Both the position numbers and the translations under genes were made by a program. Under the pieces are notes generated by a model. That model saw nothing but the letters and a program-made list of their open reading frames with translations. It was not told where the DNA came from and searched no databases. Below, piece after piece: positions 59,627 to 62,174 of a DNA stretch of 62,174 nt. Origin of the DNA: an uncultured Eubacteriales bacterium (lineage in GTDB: Bacteria > Bacillota > Clostridia > Christensenellales > UBA1242); NCBI GenBank assembly GCA_948695535.1, contig CAPRTS010000006.1, forward strand, positions 8,077 to 70,250, given 5' to 3'. How positions within the stretch are numbered: the stretch's first letter is position 1; the number at the start of each line of letters is the position of its first letter.

Positions 59627-59707
59627 TGGTGCGAAATGAAAGGTAAACATTTCATAGCCGCTGGTGCGAGGCGGAAAGTAAACTTTCCGCGGTGCCCCAA
59701 CACTGCG
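59607..59707. repeat. Tandem hairpin array in the tRNA-Leu trailer
   Basis: Two copies of CGC(A/G)GTGCCCCAACACTGCG (59607-59626 and 59688-59707) lie 81 bp apart. Between them are two more hairpins, GAAATG/CATTTC (59633-59653) and GCGGAAAG-TAAA-CTTTCCGC (59671-59690), each preceded by GTGCGA. Repeated transcription signals or a trailer RNA structure are possible. Confidence 0.7.
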
Positions 59708-59710
59708 TGT

Positions 59711-59795
59711 TGGTGCGACCGAGAGGACTTGAACCTCCACATCTTGCGATACAGGATCCTTAGTCCTGAGCGTCTGCCAATTTCGCCACGGTCGC
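59711..59795 (-). tRNA. tRNA-Leu(AAG)
   Basis: Class II cloverleaf on minus with a long variable arm: acceptor GCGACCG/CGGTCGC, anticodon stem CAGGA/TCCTG, loop CTAAGGA (anticodon AAG), T loop TTCAAGT, CCA encoded. Confidence 0.95.
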
Positions 59796-59901
59796 GCAAG
59801 TAGCATATTCTACCCCGAAAACGGGCGGGCGGTCAAGCACCACCAAGCAAAAACGGTAAGCGCGGATACGCCTACCGTTTTCACTTAGTTTTAACGATAA
59901 T

Positions 59902-61137
59902 TTACAGTAATTGACTGCGACCCACGATTTTTTGCACGGTTTGCCAATAATTAGCGGCCGGTACGGGTAAGTTCGGCAGCGCGGCAATTTCGGCCAACAC
60001 TTTGCCGTCTTGCAGGACGTAAATTTTACCGCAGTCGGTGTCCATGTTCAGTGGCGCGGTAATTGCGTCGGGAATCTCGGTGGCAATGGTAATGTTGGCG
60101 TCCGTACCTTTGGCGGTCAAGTAGTAAAAGTCTTGCGCCGGGTACAAGGTCACTTCGTCCAGCACCGCGTTCTTGGTTTTCACCGTCTTAATCGGCAAGG
60201 TGCGGTCGACCAATAATTGGTTGGTGAAGTTTTGCGCGGCGTAGTCCAGCAGTTCCCGACTTTCGCGGAAGCGGGTTTTGCTGTCGCTGGCACCGATAAT
60301 AACCGCAACCGGTTTTAGGTCACCGGATTGCGCGGCCACGGTGATACAGTGTCCGGCTTCGTTGGTAAAGCCGGTCTTGCCGCCCAAGCAACTGGGGTAC
60401 TGTTTAATCAGTTTGTTGGTGTTGGTCAGTCCCGTCACGCGGCCACTGGGGTGGGTTAAATCGTACAGCCACACGTGGTTGAAGTCGCCGTAATGCGGGG
60501 ATTGCATAATGGCTTGGTACATTTTGGCCATGTCTTTGGCGCAGGAATACGCGCCGGTTGCCGGTAAACCGGTACAGTTGACAAAGTTAGTGTTGGTCGC
60601 CCCCACGTCACGCGCGAATTGGTTCATTTGCGCCACGAAGTTTGGTACACTGCCGGCCAAGTGTTCGGCCATAGCCACGCAACTGTCGTTCGCCGACGCG
60701 ACCACGATGGATTGCACCAAGTCTTTAACCGTGTAGGTACTGCCCGCGTCCAAAAAGGCTTGACTGCCCCCCATGCTGGCGGCGTTATCGCTGACGGTGA
60801 CCGGGGTGTCCATGGTGATTTTGCCGTCGGCCAACGCTTGGTAAATTACGCCCAAGGTGGCGACTTTGGTCATCGACGCAATCGGCAAGCGGGCTTCCGC
60901 GTCCTTAGCGTACAGCACGGTACCGCTGTTGGCTTCCAATAAAAAGGCGGCTTTGGCGGTAATTTGCGGCGCGTTTGGCAAATTCGCCGGTGCAACGGCA
61001 TCGTTAGTAACGGCCGGTGCGTTCACCGCGTGTACCGGAGTTTGGCAATCTTTGCCCACGCACCACGGTGTGGCGGTTGCGGCGGCGCCGATGGCGGCGG
61101 TGGTCATTAAGGTGACGAAAAGTTTAGTTTTGTTCAT
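59902..61137 (-). CDS. dacF: D-alanyl-D-alanine carboxypeptidase (PBP5/DacF family)
   Basis: A secreted, membrane-associated enzyme that trims peptidoglycan pentapeptides. A signal peptide (about 1-25), SxxK in ASMTKVATLG, SxN in VASANDSCVA, KTG in GGKTGFTNEAG and a C-terminal beta-sandwich domain (PBP5_C) are present. 411 residues. The TATAAT box lies about 28 nt before the ATG, so unlike its neighbours it has a short leader. Confidence 0.95.
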   Translation of the reverse strand: MNKTKLFVTLMTTAAIGAAATATPWCVGKDCQTPVHAVNAPAVTNDAVAPANLPNAPQITAKAAFLLEANSGTVLYAKDAEARLPIASMTKVATLGVIYQALADGKITMDTPVTVSDNAASMGGSQAFLDAGSTYTVKDLVQSIVVASANDSCVAMAEHLAGSVPNFVAQMNQFARDVGATNTNFVNCTGLPATGAYSCAKDMAKMYQAIMQSPHYGDFNHVWLYDLTHPSGRVTGLTNTNKLIKQYPSCLGGKTGFTNEAGHCITVAAQSGDLKPVAVIIGASDSKTRFRESRELLDYAAQNFTNQLLVDRTLPIKTVKTKNAVLDEVTLYPAQDFYYLTAKGTDANITIATEIPDAITAPLNMDTDCGKIYVLQDGKVLAEIAALPNLPVPAANYWQTVQKIVGRSQLL

Positions 61138-61222
61138 AGCCGTAGTTTGTCCCCGTTGGTGGGTAATTATACGTCACCGATATTTTTATTGCCCGGTGTA
61201 GTGGCTTGTGCTATCATCAGTT

Positions 61223-61804
61223 ATGAACAAAACTTTACACACCATACAAGTAATTACCAAAATTGGCTTAGTTATCGCCCGCGTGGTCTGGATCGTGGCG
61301 ACGGTTAGTATCGGTTTAAGTGTGGCGGCGATGATTGCGGTAGCGTGCGGTTGGACAGACTTAGTTGCGCAATTAGGTGCCATTAAAATTTACGGATTGG
61401 TAAAAACCGACGGCGCGGTAACGACTAATCAAGCTTACTTGCTTTTGGTTGCGGTAGTTTTATTATTGACCGGTGTGGCGGTCATGGCGTGGTTTACCGC
61501 CCGTTACTTTGCCCGGCAAGTGCGCGTGGCAACCCCGTTTACTATGACCAACGCCCAAGGTTTGCAAAAATTAGGTCTAATTTGGCTAATCGGCTCGGTA
61601 CTTACTTCCGCCGTGGTAAGTGGTGTAGTTTGGGGAATGTCGGTGGCGTGGCACACCACAATCAATTTTAACGACAGCGTAGACGGTGGCGTTATTTTGG
61701 GTGTCATGTTTTTAGTGCTCAGTTTGTTTTGCCGTTACGGTGCGGAAAAGGTCGGTAATACGGCAATTATACCCCCGGATGACCAAGCACAGCCAAATCA
61801 ATAA
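61223..61804 (+). CDS. DUF2975-like membrane protein
   Basis: Four TM helices with a layout typical of DUF2975 proteins: ARVVWIVATVSIGLSVAAMI, LLLVAVVLLLTGVAVMAWF, a QGLQKLGLIWLIGSVLTSAV helix after the TPFTMTNAQ motif, and GVILGVMFLVLSLFCRYGAE. In this family the segment R-x-G-x-PF is conserved. The -35 TTGCCC, 17 bp, TATCAT and 5 nt lead to ATG 61223, so it should be leaderless. Its function is unknown; relatives often sit next to small HTH regulators. Confidence 0.8.
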   Translation: MNKTLHTIQVITKIGLVIARVVWIVATVSIGLSVAAMIAVACGWTDLVAQLGAIKIYGLVKTDGAVTTNQAYLLLVAVVLLLTGVAVMAWFTARYFARQVRVATPFTMTNAQGLQKLGLIWLIGSVLTSAVVSGVVWGMSVAWHTTINFNDSVDGGVILGVMFLVLSLFCRYGAEKVGNTAIIPPDDQAQPNQ

Positions 61805-61820
61805 AATCAGGCGCTAATAC

Positions 61821-62174
61821 TTACAACGGTTTGTAAACAATACGTCCCAGTACCGCCCAGAACACTAAGTATTCAAAACACCCCATGATTAAGGTGACCA
61901 CCAACAACAACAGCGTGCCCCGCAGCAACGGCCACCATAGTCCCCGGCAACGATAACGCTGTTCGCGTACCGTTCGCGCCCACGCGTACACCCAAATCAG
62001 CGCGACCAGCAGTACCGCGGTGACCAGCACCAACCACACCAAATAAAACAGTAACAAAAAAATAGCGTTAAACGAATAGTACATGAACGTCCACCACACC
62101 GACAAGCATAACCAGTAGCCGTGCATTAAAACTAACGGGAAAATGGCGAACGCGGTAAAGCGTGACAGTAAGGC
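61821..62174 (-). CDS. Partial multi-pass membrane protein, cut by the window edge
   Basis: The frame is open through the right edge (upstream residues ALLSRFTAFAIFPLVLMHGY precede the internal Met). At least three TM helices are visible, with a Trp-rich and Arg-rich loop (WARTVREQRYRCRGLWW). Unrecognised; its end is convergent with the DUF2975-like gene, 17 bp apart. Confidence 0.65.
   Translation of the reverse strand, partial: ALLSRFTAFAIFPLVLMHGYWLCLSVWWTFMYYSFNAIFLLLFYLVWLVLVTAVLLVALIWVYAWARTVREQRYRCRGLWWPLLRGTLLLLVVTLIMGCFEYLVFWAVLGRIVYKPL

Noticed and set aside
58789..59799. Longer version of LRR_5 paralogue C starting near tRNA-Leu
   Set aside because: The extra N-terminus is translated hairpin array and tRNA sequence; TATAAT before ATG 59556 and paralogue alignment favour the short form.
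1..62174. CRISPR array
   Set aside because: No set of regularly spaced identical repeats with unique spacers was seen; the repeats found are dispersed or paired.

Overview
The window looks like a chromosomal segment, spanning the probable replication origin, of an uncultured low-to-moderate GC member of the Bacillota (Clostridia-like). Evidence for this is the rpmH-rnpA-yidC-jag block divergent from dnaA-dnaN, an alpha2-type glycyl-tRNA synthetase, DegV, UppP, a DacF-type carboxypeptidase, XRE regulators and BspA/InlB-repeat surface lipoproteins. Species or family cannot be fixed by eye. TAA dominates as stop codon and TGA also terminates, so the genetic code appears standard.

Layout. 0-6 kb: five tRNA genes (two Ala, two Val, one Arg) broken up by AT-rich foreign cassettes: an XRE regulator, a membrane beta-lactamase-like protein, small orphan ORFs and degenerate repeats. 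6-12 kb: a transglutaminase-like protein, an MFS transporter, small membrane proteins and a 943-residue InlB/BspA-repeat lipoprotein. 12.1-21.1 kb: an integrated phage-like element read on the minus strand, with a tyrosine integrase, a CRESS-DNA-virus-type Rep (HUH nuclease plus SF3 helicase), a Zot-like ATPase, a candidate ssDNA-binding protein, an InlB/beta-propeller adhesin, several single-pass membrane proteins and a 55-residue membrane protein. Directly upstream of rep is a stem-loop carrying TAGTATTAC, the circovirus-type origin nonamer, next to tandem GTAACA iterons. 21.1-26.4 kb: a serine recombinase that runs into a tRNA-Gln gene, a second, divergent tRNA-Gln, and a type IIG-like restriction-modification gene with its own XRE regulator. 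26.5-34.3 kb: mostly housekeeping genes (UppP, RadC, signal peptidase, MiaA) plus unknowns. 34.5-44.8 kb: leuS, gyrA, gyrB, jag, yidC, rnpA and rpmH, nearly all on minus. 44.9-52.6 kb: dnaA, dnaN, serS, glyS, gmk and pyk on plus. 52.7-59.6 kb: degV and a run of unknown proteins, including three tandem paralogues. 59.7-62.2 kb: tRNA-Leu, dacF, a DUF2975-like protein and a partial membrane protein.

The most interesting signals are these. (1) A filamentous-phage-like prophage appears to replicate with eukaryotic-virus-style CRESS machinery, and two further degenerate copies of the same origin lie at 4.26 and 5.49 kb, flanking a 1.2 kb segment. (2) Many chromosomal genes have a TATAAT box 5-8 nt before the start codon and no Shine-Dalgarno sequence, which implies widespread leaderless transcription, while the mobile genes use strong Shine-Dalgarno sites. 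(3) Eight mostly unrelated proteins of unknown function share a C-terminal tag resembling P-D-R-E-[R/L]. (4) A repeat built on the tRNA-Gln 3' end (CATGCTTGGCAG) recurs around the 8-26 kb island.

All calls come from reading the sequence and from family knowledge; no database search was run.
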